A stretch of DNA of 64,000 nt, from positions 4,588,001 to 4,652,000 of the forward strand of contig OZ252053.1 of assembly GCA_965247965.1 (NCBI GenBank), written 5' to 3'. Every line of letters begins with the position of its first letter. Within the stretch, counting starts at the first letter, position 1. The DNA comes from UBA7328 sp965247965. Lineage in GTDB: Bacteria; Bacteroidota; Bacteroidia; Chitinophagales; Saprospiraceae. The notes beneath the pieces are model-generated. The model was not told where the DNA came from. It saw only the letters and a program-made list of their open reading frames with translations, and made no database searches. Positions 24,705 to 33,633 of this stretch are shown in pieces. The position numbers and the translations under genes were made by a program.

Positions 24705-26576
24705 ATGTCCAAGAAAAAATTATTTGCACTGATTGTCTTAACAGCCCTCATCGCTGCATTCGCAACTTATAAATATTTGGTTCCCAACGGCCCCGTCCTC
24801 GACGAAGTACCCAACACCATCCAGGATCGAGCAACTAAAAACTGGGAAGAACTGGAATCGAAAATCCCAACTAACCCTCTTAGAAATGCCTATTTCGGCG
24901 ACTTACACGCGCACACCAACTATTCCTTCGATGCCTACATCGGAGGAGTAACTGGCACTCCTGACGACGCTTATCGATTTGCGAAAGGCGAGGCCATTAA
25001 TGTTTTGGGCCAGCAAGTGAGTATTCAACGGCCCCTGGATTTTGCAGCGGTCACTGACCACTCGGAATACCTTGGCGAAATGTACACCGCACAACACAAA
25101 GGCGCTCCCGGTAATCACACCTTGGCGGCCCGCTACTTTAGAGCTGTCCGGACAGATACGATTAAACAAAGAGCCCTTTTCCACAGATTGCGGCAAATGC
25201 GAGCACTTGGCGGTAATCATCCCAAATTTTTCCGAGGCTTTACAACCACAGCAATGGCCTGGGACAAAGAGATTGAAGCTGCCGAAAAGCACTATGAACC
25301 TGGTAAGTTCACCACATTTGCGGCATACGAATGGACACTAGGTGGAGCCACTGCGCACATCCACAGGAATGTATTTTTCCGCGATATGAAGGTTCCGAAC
25401 TATCCGGTGAGCGCATTCGAAGCCACGAACGAAGCTCAACTATGGCAATCGCTCGAACAATTTCGAAAGCAAGGCGCAACAGTAATAGCGATTCCCCACA
25501 ACAGTAATCTAAGCCATGGTTTTACTTTTCCGCTGACTCAAACGGATAGCTCTGAAATAGACGTTTCCTATGCTCAAACAAGAGCTAAAAATGAACCATT
25601 AGTTGAAATCCATCAGGCCAAAGGAAACTCTGAGGTGCATCCGGCGCTTTGGCAAAATGACGAATATGCAGATTTTGAAATTTATGAAGACAGTTCCCCA
25701 AATCAAAACAATTATGTGCGACACATTCTTAAACGCGGACTGGAATACGAAGAGAAATTTGATGCAAATCCGTATAAATATGGGATTATAGGCAGCACAG
25801 ATACACACAATGCCACACCCGGAAATGCTGAAGAGAGCGACAGCTACCAGGGCAACCATTTAGCAGTCGATGCAAAGGCTGCGACTCGAGCGAACCGAGA
25901 ATGGATATTAAATCCCAAACTGAGGGTGTACGAAGCGATGAATCTTGGAGGATTGGTCGGCATTTGGGCGGGAGCCAATACCCGCTCTCACTTGTACGAT
26001 GCCATGCTGAGAAAAGAGACTTTCGCTAGTAGCGGTACCCGCATCCTTATGCGATTTTTTGCGGGATATGGTTTTAAAGACAGCTATGAAGATTACGACG
26101 ATATGCTCCGGAATGGTTACGAAAAAGGAGTGCCAATGGGAGGGGATATTGTTTCGCAAAATGATGATTCGCCTGAGTTTCTAATTTGGGCCGCAAAAGA
26201 TCCGCTTGGGTATAATTTGCATAAAGTGCAGGTAATCAAGGGATGGTATAATGGTGAAAGGCTTCATGAAAAAATCTATGACGCTGTTTTAGCTGAAAAT
26301 CACACCACTATTGATGAATCAATTGTAAACAGACAAACAGGCGAGGTGCGCGAAGGTGCAGGATCTGTTACACTTTTTACCGTTTGGAAAGACCCCGACT
26401 TTGATCCTAACGTCAATGCATTTTATTATCTTCGTATTTTGGAAATTCCTTCTCCGCGATACACGCTTTGGGATGAAATAAAATACGGTGTAAAATATCC
26501 TGAAGAAACCAAAAGAATCATCCAGGAAAGAGCATGGTCTTCACCTATTTGGTATAAACCAGATAAGCGAAATTGA
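24705..26576 (+). CDS. DUF3604 family exported protein
   Basis: A 623-residue protein from ATG 24705, preferred because a hydrophobic N-terminal segment follows directly (KKLFALIVLTALIAAFATYK, a signal anchor). The body is DUF3604: YFGDLHAHTNYSFDA and FAAVTDHSEYLG give PHP-like metal-binding residues, with HNSNLSHG and GSTDTHNATPGN further on and the C-terminal YLRILEIPSPRYTLWD, SPIWYKP. The fold suggests a metal-dependent phosphoesterase-like hydrolase in the periplasm; the substrate is not established. It is the first gene of a three-gene operon with an esterase (4-base gap) and an SDR. Confidence 0.88.
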   Translation: MSKKKLFALIVLTALIAAFATYKYLVPNGPVLDEVPNTIQDRATKNWEELESKIPTNPLRNAYFGDLHAHTNYSFDAYIGGVTGTPDDAYRFAKGEAINVLGQQVSIQRPLDFAAVTDHSEYLGEMYTAQHKGAPGNHTLAARYFRAVRTDTIKQRALFHRLRQMRALGGNHPKFFRGFTTTAMAWDKEIEAAEKHYEPGKFTTFAAYEWTLGGATAHIHRNVFFRDMKVPNYPVSAFEATNEAQLWQSLEQFRKQGATVIAIPHNSNLSHGFTFPLTQTDSSEIDVSYAQTRAKNEPLVEIHQAKGNSEVHPALWQNDEYADFEIYEDSSPNQNNYVRHILKRGLEYEEKFDANPYKYGIIGSTDTHNATPGNAEESDSYQGNHLAVDAKAATRANREWILNPKLRVYEAMNLGGLVGIWAGANTRSHLYDAMLRKETFASSGTRILMRFFAGYGFKDSYEDYDDMLRNGYEKGVPMGGDIVSQNDDSPEFLIWAAKDPLGYNLHKVQVIKGWYNGERLHEKIYDAVLAENHTTIDESIVNRQTGEVREGAGSVTLFTVWKDPDFDPNVNAFYYLRILEIPSPRYTLWDEIKYGVKYPEETKRIIQERAWSSPIWYKPDKRN

Positions 26577-26580
26577 GTAT

Positions 26581-27585
26581 ATGACTATCTACATCGCAAT
26601 TGCCGTCATAGTTGTCATTCTTGTAGCGCTATATTATTCAATCGTAAAAAAGCCACATGGATTTGTAGAGTTCAGAACCGGCCTGGTGTTGAAGATGCTT
26701 CCTGAAATAAAAGGTGAAGTTGATTTGGTCAAACTCAGAAAGGACTTCTCCGATTTGGCTTTGACTAGTCTCAAAAAGCTGAAAATCAGTCCGGATACAA
26801 GAAGCAACGTGTCTATGGCTACGAGGCATGGCAATATTGACGCTCGAGCCTTTGTAATGCACGAGGGTAAGGAGAAACCTTTGATCGTCTTTTTTCACGG
26901 CGGCGGCTGGTGTATTGGAAGTTTGGACACACACCACGAACAGTGCACACGGATAGCGCTAAATTCCGGAATGTCGGTTCTCTCGATCGACTATTCTTTG
27001 GCTCCCGAATACCCTTTTCCGCGAGCAGTAGAGGAGTGCATTGATACTGTTCAATGGATATTAGACGCAAAGGCGACACCGTTTGCCGATCACTCCAGGT
27101 TAATTCTGATGGGAGATAGTGCAGGTGGTAATCTGTCCATAGTAGTGGCAATGGAGATGATCAAAAAAGGGAAAGGTTCTCACATATTTGAAGTGGTGCC
27201 CATCTATCCGGCCACTGATTGTTATTCAGAAAAGAGCGGTTCGTATACACGCTACGATTCGGGATATTTTTTGACCAAACAACTCATGACGGCCTTTGAG
27301 AAAGGGTATTTTAAAAATGGCGGTGATCAGAAAGACGCTTATGCATCTCCGTTGCTAGTAGATGATTTATCAGAATTCCCGGATACTTATTTAATCACAG
27401 CGGAATTTGACCCTTTATGCGATGAAGGGGAGGCTTTCGCCAAAAAGCTGGAATCACAAGGAAGAAATGTGACATTGAAAAGATATGATGGGGCAATACA
27501 TGGATTTTTCGGCCGAGCCTCATTCGGTCGTAAAGGGCTTAGGGCCGTTAGAGAATTGGGAGATTACTTAAAAAATAAATATTAG
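26581..27585 (+). CDS. HSL-family alpha/beta hydrolase (esterase)
   Basis: A 334-residue protein with one N-terminal membrane segment (IYIAIAVIVVILVALYYSI) and a hormone-sensitive-lipase-type hydrolase domain. The oxyanion motif is FFHGGGW (about 102-108), the nucleophile elbow is GDSAGG (about 179-184), the acid is Asp in AEFDPLCDEG, and the catalytic His is in AIHGFFG. These enzymes hydrolyse short- to medium-chain carboxylic esters. It starts 4 bases after the DUF3604 stop and ends 4 bases before the SDR start, so the three are surely one transcript. Confidence 0.9.
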   Translation: MTIYIAIAVIVVILVALYYSIVKKPHGFVEFRTGLVLKMLPEIKGEVDLVKLRKDFSDLALTSLKKLKISPDTRSNVSMATRHGNIDARAFVMHEGKEKPLIVFFHGGGWCIGSLDTHHEQCTRIALNSGMSVLSIDYSLAPEYPFPRAVEECIDTVQWILDAKATPFADHSRLILMGDSAGGNLSIVVAMEMIKKGKGSHIFEVVPIYPATDCYSEKSGSYTRYDSGYFLTKQLMTAFEKGYFKNGGDQKDAYASPLLVDDLSEFPDTYLITAEFDPLCDEGEAFAKKLESQGRNVTLKRYDGAIHGFFGRASFGRKGLRAVRELGDYLKNKY

Positions 27586-27589
27586 AAAT

Positions 27590-28351
27590 ATGCAAATCCG
27601 ATTTGAAAATAAAAATGTCATAATAACAGGCGCCGGTTCGGGAATAGGCCGTGAGACTGCCCTGAAGTTTGCCTCTGCCGGAGCTACAGTAGTTGTAGCG
27701 GATATCAATGATAAAGGAGGAAAGGATACCGTCGGAATGATAGAAGCAAAAGGCGGAAAAGCCTCTTTTGTGCAAACCAATGTGGCCAATCACGAAGAAG
27801 TATGCAAGCTGATCGAAGGAACGGTATCCAACCATGGTTCTGTCGATATAGCCGTTAACAATGCCGGAGTAGGAGGAAAAAATATGTTCAAAACTGCCGA
27901 ACATACCCATGACGACTGGCATGACGTAATTGCCGTCAACCAGACCGGGGTATTTTATTGTATGCAGGAAGAGCTCAAGCAAATGATGGCGCAAGGCGGT
28001 GGAACCATCGTCAATATTGCGTCCATTGCGGGAATCAGGGGACTGCCTAACAGCCTTTCCTATGTGGCATCAAAACATGCCGTAGTTGGAATGACAAGAA
28101 CGGCGGCTATGGAATACGCTAAGTACGGTATCCGAATTAATGCAGTTTGCCCGGTATTCACGTTAACAAATATGTTCGATCCATCTTATTATCCGGATCA
28201 AGTTATTCCCAATAAACTGAAGTCACTTATCCCGATGAAACGGTTTTCAAAACCGCAGGAAATGGCCGACGCTATCGTTTATCTCAGCTCAGACAATGCG
28301 AGCTTTATTACTGGTCATGCTCTCCCTGTTGACGGTGGATTGACTGCGTGA
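27590..28351 (+). CDS. Short-chain dehydrogenase (glucose-1-dehydrogenase-like)
   Basis: A classical SDR of 253 residues with GAGSGIG (12-18), NNAG (about 89-92), the catalytic Ser in IASIAG, YVASK (about 157-161), and the PVDGG C-terminal motif. It is soluble and probably NAD(P)H dependent. As last gene of the operon with DUF3604 and an esterase, it may oxidise an alcohol released by the esterase. No terminator is obvious in the 183-base gap that follows. Confidence 0.9.
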   Translation: MQIRFENKNVIITGAGSGIGRETALKFASAGATVVVADINDKGGKDTVGMIEAKGGKASFVQTNVANHEEVCKLIEGTVSNHGSVDIAVNNAGVGGKNMFKTAEHTHDDWHDVIAVNQTGVFYCMQEELKQMMAQGGGTIVNIASIAGIRGLPNSLSYVASKHAVVGMTRTAAMEYAKYGIRINAVCPVFTLTNMFDPSYYPDQVIPNKLKSLIPMKRFSKPQEMADAIVYLSSDNASFITGHALPVDGGLTA

Positions 28352-28534
28352 CAAGCCTACGCTCTATGTGACATTTTTGACAGATAAACCTTTTTCGGAC
28401 TAGAAACACTTTTAAGATTTTCTTTAGTAATAATTAGGAATTCCAATCAGTTTTAAAATACCGATTGTCTAACATAACTAGCTGGATTATACCGCATTCA
28501 TACTCTTTATTCAATCATTTAAATAGTAGAGACC

Positions 28535-29059
28535 ATGAATGCATCCTATTTGTTTCTCGCCGCGACTATATGCCTCTTTCTAACCTCTTGTCAAAGTGAC
28601 TTGGCCGGTGTTACCGTTGAAGAAGAAGCGCCACAACAAAGAAGTTATCCACTTGTCGAAGAAGCTCTTTGGCAGCATTTTGAAAATTTTGAACTAGAAG
28701 CCGCTAAAAGAAACATTCCCGCCGACCTCGTCCGAGAACGCATAAGGGGAACGATTCAAAACATCAAAGAGGCTAACGTAGCCGGTTCATGTAGCTATGG
28801 TGGGTTTGCTCCCGGACGCATTGTAGTTGATAATCAATTTTGGAACAGAGCTTCTTTTCTAAACCGCGAAATGATCGTCTTTCACGAATTAGGGCATTGT
28901 TTCCTCCATCGAGATCATCTGGAAGGCAGATTTAATAACGGAGCTTGCATTAGTATCATGAGAAGTGGAAGCGAACGCTGTATTGATAATTATACCAGTA
29001 GAACTAGAGGGGACTATTTAGATGAATTGTTTTCGATAAATAATCGGCGGGGGATTTAG
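28535..29059 (+). CDS. Lipoprotein with zincin motif (HELGH)
   Basis: A 174-residue protein with a lipoprotein signal peptide (LFLAATICLFLTSCQS, Cys at residue 20). The mature part has FHELGHCFLHRDH (about 113-125). This is a full HExxHxxxxxH zinc-protease motif, as in metzincins. SIMRSG follows about 19 residues later and may be a Met-turn equivalent. I know no named family with this exact layout, but small putative metalloprotease lipoproteins are common in Bacteroidota. An IS element is inserted six bases after its stop, so any downstream partner is now separated. Confidence 0.75.
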   Translation: MNASYLFLAATICLFLTSCQSDLAGVTVEEEAPQQRSYPLVEEALWQHFENFELEAAKRNIPADLVRERIRGTIQNIKEANVAGSCSYGGFAPGRIVVDNQFWNRASFLNREMIVFHELGHCFLHRDHLEGRFNNGACISIMRSGSERCIDNYTSRTRGDYLDELFSINNRRGI

Positions 29060-29073
29060 GAAAGGACAGACAG

Positions 29074-30394
29074 CATACTACTGGACATTGGGGTTAAAAT
29101 AATACAATATCTTGAAATAAAGTAGGTTATATATTATAATAAAGTGGAATATATCATTATTGTTTGTAAAACAAACAATTAACAACAATGACAATTCCAC
29201 TCGTAAGCGAAATAAAACCATTTTTCTCAGGTTTTGAAGAACATGTAATAAAAAATTTTCTCACAACAGCCCAAGGTATATTATCAGCCAGGACGACGAA
29301 TTTGAACATTGTAAAGGATAAGCTCCCTGGAATACTCGAAAACCAACAAAACACCAAACCTGATTCGAATTATAAGAGGTTGATCCGTTTTTTCAATATG
29401 GATGATGCTGACAAGCAGGCATTGATTGAAGCTATATTATGTTTTAGTTTTTATTTGTTGAGACTCAAAGCGAAGAACATCAAATATTTGGCACTAGATG
29501 GTACGAGCTGGGAGAATGGCAACAAGAATATTCACTTATTAACATTGAGTGTAGTGGTCAATGGAGTAAGTATTCCAATATGGTGGGAAGACTTAGACAA
29601 GAAGGGTATGAGTAATTTTAATGAAAGACGAAAGGTGATAGACAAAGCCTGTAAATTATATAATCTGAAAGGTTTGATACTACTAGCAGATCGGGAGTAC
29701 ATCGGAGAAAGATGGTTTAAATATCTGGTAGACAAGGGGTTAGAGTTTGTAATTAGGTTAAAAAAGGGAATTTATAAAGGGTATGTGGACAACCAAAGGG
29801 GAAAGGATAAGACATTTTATAAACACCAACATCTTCGATACATTGGTATTGAACGTGAAGCATTGAAAAAACGGTATCAAATCTGTGGAGTGTCTAAACA
29901 AATTGAAATCCTTGGAAAAAAATTTTCTTTTGTGATTTTTAAAAACCCCAAAAGTTCAGCCAACGAACCTCTGTTTTATTTCATATCTACATTGAAAGAC
30001 AAAAGAAAAATAGTAAAGCTTTACCCTATTCGTTGGACTATTGAAACTTGCTTCAAACACTTAAAATCAAATGGTTTCAATTTAGAAGCTCTTAATTTTA
30101 AAGACTCTGGAAAAATAGAATTGACAATGGGTATTGTAGTATTTATCTATGCCTTATGTATTGAACAGGGTCTAACCCAACTCAAGCACAAAAAGAAGAG
30201 TGATTGGAAGAAATATAAAAACGGATCGATCAACTTAGTCGTTTCCAAATTTAAAAAAGGACTATCCTTTTTAGAAATCAAATTCAACAACCTTAGAAAT
30301 TTCATATGCTTTCTTTCTCATTCCATTCGTTCTATCCCCAAACCCTCTTGGCTATTCTTTGAACCACAATTTATAGCTCATGTCCAGTAGTATG
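29074..30394 (+). mobile_element. Complete IS4-type insertion sequence (1321 bp)
   Basis: The ends are perfect 15-base inverted repeats, CATACTACTGGACAT at the left (29074-29088) and its complement at 30380-30394. A 9-base target duplication GACAGACAG flanks the element (29065-29073 and 30395-30403). A single transposase gene fills it. A 9-bp hairpin with a 3-base loop (29159-29179) lies just before the start codon. The intact repeats and gene suggest recent, possibly still active transposition. Confidence 0.93.
29188..30390 (+). CDS. IS4-family transposase
   Basis: A 400-residue DDE transposase. The first catalytic Asp is in YLALDGTSWEN (about 94) and the second in ILLADREYIGERW (about 163). 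The Glu lies in the YREK-type signature YPIRWTIETCFKHLKSNGF (about 273-291), where Y, R, E and K have IS4 spacing. The gene ends four bases from the right end of the element. The ATG follows a hairpin that could sequester the ribosome-binding region in transcripts entering from outside, as known for IS10 and IS50; that is inference here. Confidence 0.92.
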   Translation: MTIPLVSEIKPFFSGFEEHVIKNFLTTAQGILSARTTNLNIVKDKLPGILENQQNTKPDSNYKRLIRFFNMDDADKQALIEAILCFSFYLLRLKAKNIKYLALDGTSWENGNKNIHLLTLSVVVNGVSIPIWWEDLDKKGMSNFNERRKVIDKACKLYNLKGLILLADREYIGERWFKYLVDKGLEFVIRLKKGIYKGYVDNQRGKDKTFYKHQHLRYIGIEREALKKRYQICGVSKQIEILGKKFSFVIFKNPKSSANEPLFYFISTLKDKRKIVKLYPIRWTIETCFKHLKSNGFNLEALNFKDSGKIELTMGIVVFIYALCIEQGLTQLKHKKKSDWKKYKNGSINLVVSKFKKGLSFLEIKFNNLRNFICFLSHSIRSIPKPSWLFFEPQFIAHVQ

Positions 30395-30519
30395 GACAGA
30401 CAGTTTAGAGTCTTATATTCTCTTGATAATCAATGAGTTAAGATTTACGAAATTCAAAAAATTTAGCAAATCAGTCCAATTTCCCACTTTCGGAGGGACC
30501 GCACCAATTACCCGATCAA

Positions 30520-31887
30520 CTATTTAACTGACCCAAAGTACTTGCGCGCCTCATCCACAACTTTTCCTGATAAGAGGATGGTCGCGATCATCGTAGGAAA
30601 TGCCATGATTGCGTAGAATCCGTCGATCAAGTTGATTATCACATCAAGAGAGAAAGTGGCTCCTATTAAAATACTGGCTATGTAAAAATAGTTGTACCAA
30701 TCTTTTCGTCGAGCGCCTATCAAAAAGGAAAGGCATTTGGTACCGTAATAAGAAAATGAGAAAAGAGAGGATATACTAAAAACGGCCACACAAATAAGCA
30801 AAAGCAACGGGCCATATCCCGCGAATACATCGGTGAATGCTGCTGCTGTAAGACTTACACCATTGCTGTCGGAAGTTTGCCATACGTCCGTCACCAATAT
30901 AGCGAGCGCGGTAAGCGTGCACACGACCAAAGTATCGATAGCCGGCCCTAGCATTGCTACCAAACCTTCTCGTATCGGTTCATTGGTTTTAGCGGCTCCA
31001 TGAGCCATCGGAGCCGTACCGATGCCGGCTTCGTTGGAAAATGCACCCCGCCTGATGCCAAGGAGAATGAGTCCGCCGAGCAACCCACCGAATAAAGGGT
31101 CACCTCCATAATATTCGGCACCAAAGGCATCAACGAAGATCATTTGAAAATAATAAAGAGTTTTGCCCTGATTGGATAACAAGATGATTAGGACAAGAAC
31201 GAAATAGAGTATCACCATAACCGGTACTAATCGCGTCGCTGTATGACTGATTCGCTTTAGTCCTCCAAAAATTACTATTGCGGTAATAGTTATCAGAATG
31301 ATTCCAATGATGGCATTGGTCTGAAGATTTACTGCTATTCCGTTCGGTTTCAGAAGTATGTCGCCGATGGCTTGGGTCAGTTGATTGACATTAAAAACTG
31401 GTAGTGCACCGACCAGGCCTGCAAGGCTGAATATTACCGCAGCCAGTTTCCACTTTTTTCCAAGTCCCTCCATAATGAAATACATCGGTCCTCCCTGGAT
31501 GAAACCTTGAGAGTCCTTACCTCTGTACATGATGGAAAGTGTGCAGGTAAAAAACTTAGTACTCATTCCCACTATCGCACTCACCCACATCCAAAACACT
31601 GCTCCGGGACCACCGATACTTATCGCAACGGCTACGCCCGCAATGTTGCCCATACCAATAGTAGAAGACAAGGCAGTCGTAAGTGCCGCAAAATGGCTAA
31701 TCTCTCCTTCGGCTGAATCATCATCGTATTTCCCGCGAAGGATTTGCATCGCATGTCCGATATATCGAAAAGGAAAGAAACGCGACCTAATGAGTAAATA
31801 CAAGCCTCCGCCAATAAGAAGAAAAAGCAACGGCACTCCCCAAACAAAAGACGCAAAAGCTGAAATGTGTCTATCTACAAGCTGCAC
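30520..31887 (-). CDS. Sodium:alanine/glycine symporter (AGCS family)
   Basis: An inner-membrane transporter of 455 residues with about eleven transmembrane helices. Family blocks are FRYIGHAMQILRGKYD, ALTTALSSTIGMGNIAGVAVAI, GGPGAVFWMWVSAIVGMSTKF, GGPMYFIMEGLGKKW and RRGAFSNEAGIGTAPMAHGAA. It imports alanine or glycine with Na+ or H+. The start is GTG at 31885-31887. A DinB-like gene ends 9 bases upstream, so the two are probably co-transcribed. Its 3' side faces the IS4 element. Confidence 0.93.
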   Translation of the reverse strand: MQLVDRHISAFASFVWGVPLLFLLIGGGLYLLIRSRFFPFRYIGHAMQILRGKYDDDSAEGEISHFAALTTALSSTIGMGNIAGVAVAISIGGPGAVFWMWVSAIVGMSTKFFTCTLSIMYRGKDSQGFIQGGPMYFIMEGLGKKWKLAAVIFSLAGLVGALPVFNVNQLTQAIGDILLKPNGIAVNLQTNAIIGIILITITAIVIFGGLKRISHTATRLVPVMVILYFVLVLIILLSNQGKTLYYFQMIFVDAFGAEYYGGDPLFGGLLGGLILLGIRRGAFSNEAGIGTAPMAHGAAKTNEPIREGLVAMLGPAIDTLVVCTLTALAILVTDVWQTSDSNGVSLTAAAFTDVFAGYGPLLLLICVAVFSISSLFSFSYYGTKCLSFLIGARRKDWYNYFYIASILIGATFSLDVIINLIDGFYAIMAFPTMIATILLSGKVVDEARKYFGSVK

Positions 31888-31896
31888 CGTCTTAGA

Positions 31897-32364
31897 CTAA
31901 TCTAAAAATTTCATAATCGCAAGACAACTGCCAATATGGAGACCTTCGTGCACATTGTTGAACGCTACAGCATCTTGTATATCTTCTATTTTGAATCCAT
32001 AGCTGGTTTGATACGCATTGTATACTTTGAATATACCTCGATTGTAATCTTCTTCGAACTTGTCCACCAGTTCGACCGCTAATTCTTTAAGTTCGCTTAC
32101 TTCCTGCTGCGAAACCGGAGCTTCGGGTTTCGTTCCTTTTCTATATTTGGGCACGAGTGATTTATCGATTGGCATATTGAGATCCGACAAATTGTAGCAC
32201 AGAAGTTGATGGGTCACGATAACGTGGCCAAAATTCCAAACCAGGTTGTTATTAAATTTTGTAGGGGTGTGATTCAATGCATCCAGATCGTACCAATCGA
32301 TGAATTTCAGATAATTCTGTCGAGATGCTCTTAAGATATTTATACTTTCACCTATGTCGTTCAT
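31897..32364 (-). CDS. DinB-family protein
   Basis: A 155-residue four-helix-bundle protein of the DinB/YfiT-like superfamily. Candidate metal-binding histidines are in NFGHVIVTHQ (about 46-53) and NNVHEGLHIG near residue 140. Members include thiol-dependent S-transferases and proteins of unknown role. It is placed directly upstream of the AGCS transporter with a 9-base gap. Confidence 0.75.
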   Translation of the reverse strand: MNDIGESINILRASRQNYLKFIDWYDLDALNHTPTKFNNNLVWNFGHVIVTHQLLCYNLSDLNMPIDKSLVPKYRKGTKPEAPVSQQEVSELKELAVELVDKFEEDYNRGIFKVYNAYQTSYGFKIEDIQDAVAFNNVHEGLHIGSCLAIMKFLD

Positions 32365-32559
32365 GTATGTTGTGATTTTTGGTGGAGGAAGTTAAAATAG
32401 ATTTCTCTTATCAAGTAATCAAAATGTATGCAATTTCAATCGAATGTTACCTTACCCTCTACCGAATTTTTTCAATAATTAACTTTTCTTTTCATTAAAT
32501 TAAGCCAAAATTTGATGACTTTATCATTCTAAAAAGGTCTAAACAAAAAAAGGAACAAA

Positions 32560-33228
32560 ATGAAAACTGTTAAGCTATTCACGTTTTTTATGCTTGCACT
32601 TGCAGGCACAGCGATTTCCCAGGTAATTGAAGAAGAAACCTCAATGAGCGCCGGTGTGCATAATGCTTTCGTCATCGATCTCGACAATGCCAATACCAAA
32701 ATGGCAGAAAACATATGGAAGAACTACATGAAATCTTTTGGTAAAACAAAAAGAGATCGCAAATCGAAAGAATGGAGGTCAGAAGCCATTGTCATTCCTT
32801 CCGTCGATCCTTCTTACAATGTCAACCTCACCGGCAAATTCGAAAGCCTGAGTAACAGTTCGAGAGCGTATGTGTGGTTGCAAATGGACGATCAATTTAT
32901 CGACTCGGATTCCCATACGAATGAAGCTCGCGGAGTAAAAGTATTTCTGGAAGATTTCGCTATCGAAGTAGAAAAAGCGGTAGTCGAGGAAGAATTGAAT
33001 GAAGAGCAAAAGAAGCTGAAAGACCTCAGCAAAAACCTCGAAAAGCTCATCAAGAAAAACGAAGGTTATCACAAGGACATCGAAAAAGCCAAGGAGGCAA
33101 TCTTAAAAGCTGAGAATGCCATCCAGCAAAACATCAAAGATCAGGAAATGAAAAGAGCCGAGGTACAAGGACAGAAAGAGATTATGGAAATGGTGCAGAA
33201 AAAGTTGAATGAAGTAGGGAAGGAATGA
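32560..33228 (+). CDS. Secreted protein with C-terminal coiled coil
   Basis: A 222-residue protein with a signal peptide (KLFTFFMLALAGTAIS). The middle part (YVWLQMDDQFID, VKVFLEDFAIEVEKAVVEEE) is a small globular domain of unknown function found in Bacteroidota. Residues about 140-220 form a long, strongly charged coiled coil (EEQKKLKDLSKNLEKLIKKN and following). It is probably periplasmic. The stop is followed by a GC-rich stretch (about 33240-33280) and an otherwise empty 400-base gap before dnaB. Confidence 0.7.
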   Translation: MKTVKLFTFFMLALAGTAISQVIEEETSMSAGVHNAFVIDLDNANTKMAENIWKNYMKSFGKTKRDRKSKEWRSEAIVIPSVDPSYNVNLTGKFESLSNSSRAYVWLQMDDQFIDSDSHTNEARGVKVFLEDFAIEVEKAVVEEELNEEQKKLKDLSKNLEKLIKKNEGYHKDIEKAKEAILKAENAIQQNIKDQEMKRAEVQGQKEIMEMVQKKLNEVGKE

Positions 33229-33472
33229 CGGGGTTCATGCAGTTGGCCCTCCTGCGCCAAGGCTTCGGCGGGCGGGCAGTTGTCAGTCTGTTTCTCCTAC
33301 CTAATGACAATTTCCCTTCTATTGATTTTCTCTTTTCACGGAGTATTGGTATAATACATATCACAAAAAAAAAAATATGAAAAAATTCTTAACGTGAGAT
33401 TAGATGTCCGTGAGATACGCCTCTTTTCATATTCAATTGATTCTGAATATGTAATGCTCCTTCATATTATTG

Positions 33473-33501
33473 TTTTCCACATTTTTTTTGCCTTTTCCAC
33501 A
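33473..33501 (+). promoter_or_regulatory. Two DnaA-box-like sites upstream of dnaB
   Basis: TTTTCCACA occurs at 33473-33481 and again at 33493-33501, exactly 20 bases apart. Each fits the relaxed DnaA-box consensus TTWTNCACA. They are followed by about 90 bases of very AT-rich DNA and then dnaB. They may regulate dnaB or mark a replication-related site. No other oriC-type genes are present nearby. Confidence 0.4.
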
Positions 33502-33633
33502 TTTTTCCCTTGACAATTCACATTTAATAATTTATTATGTGTTGATTCATATTCTAATATTTCTTAATGCATTTTTATCTTTACGCGAACGCTCAGTAAA
33601 TGTTTGAATGAGCACTAAATATAGGATGACTAC

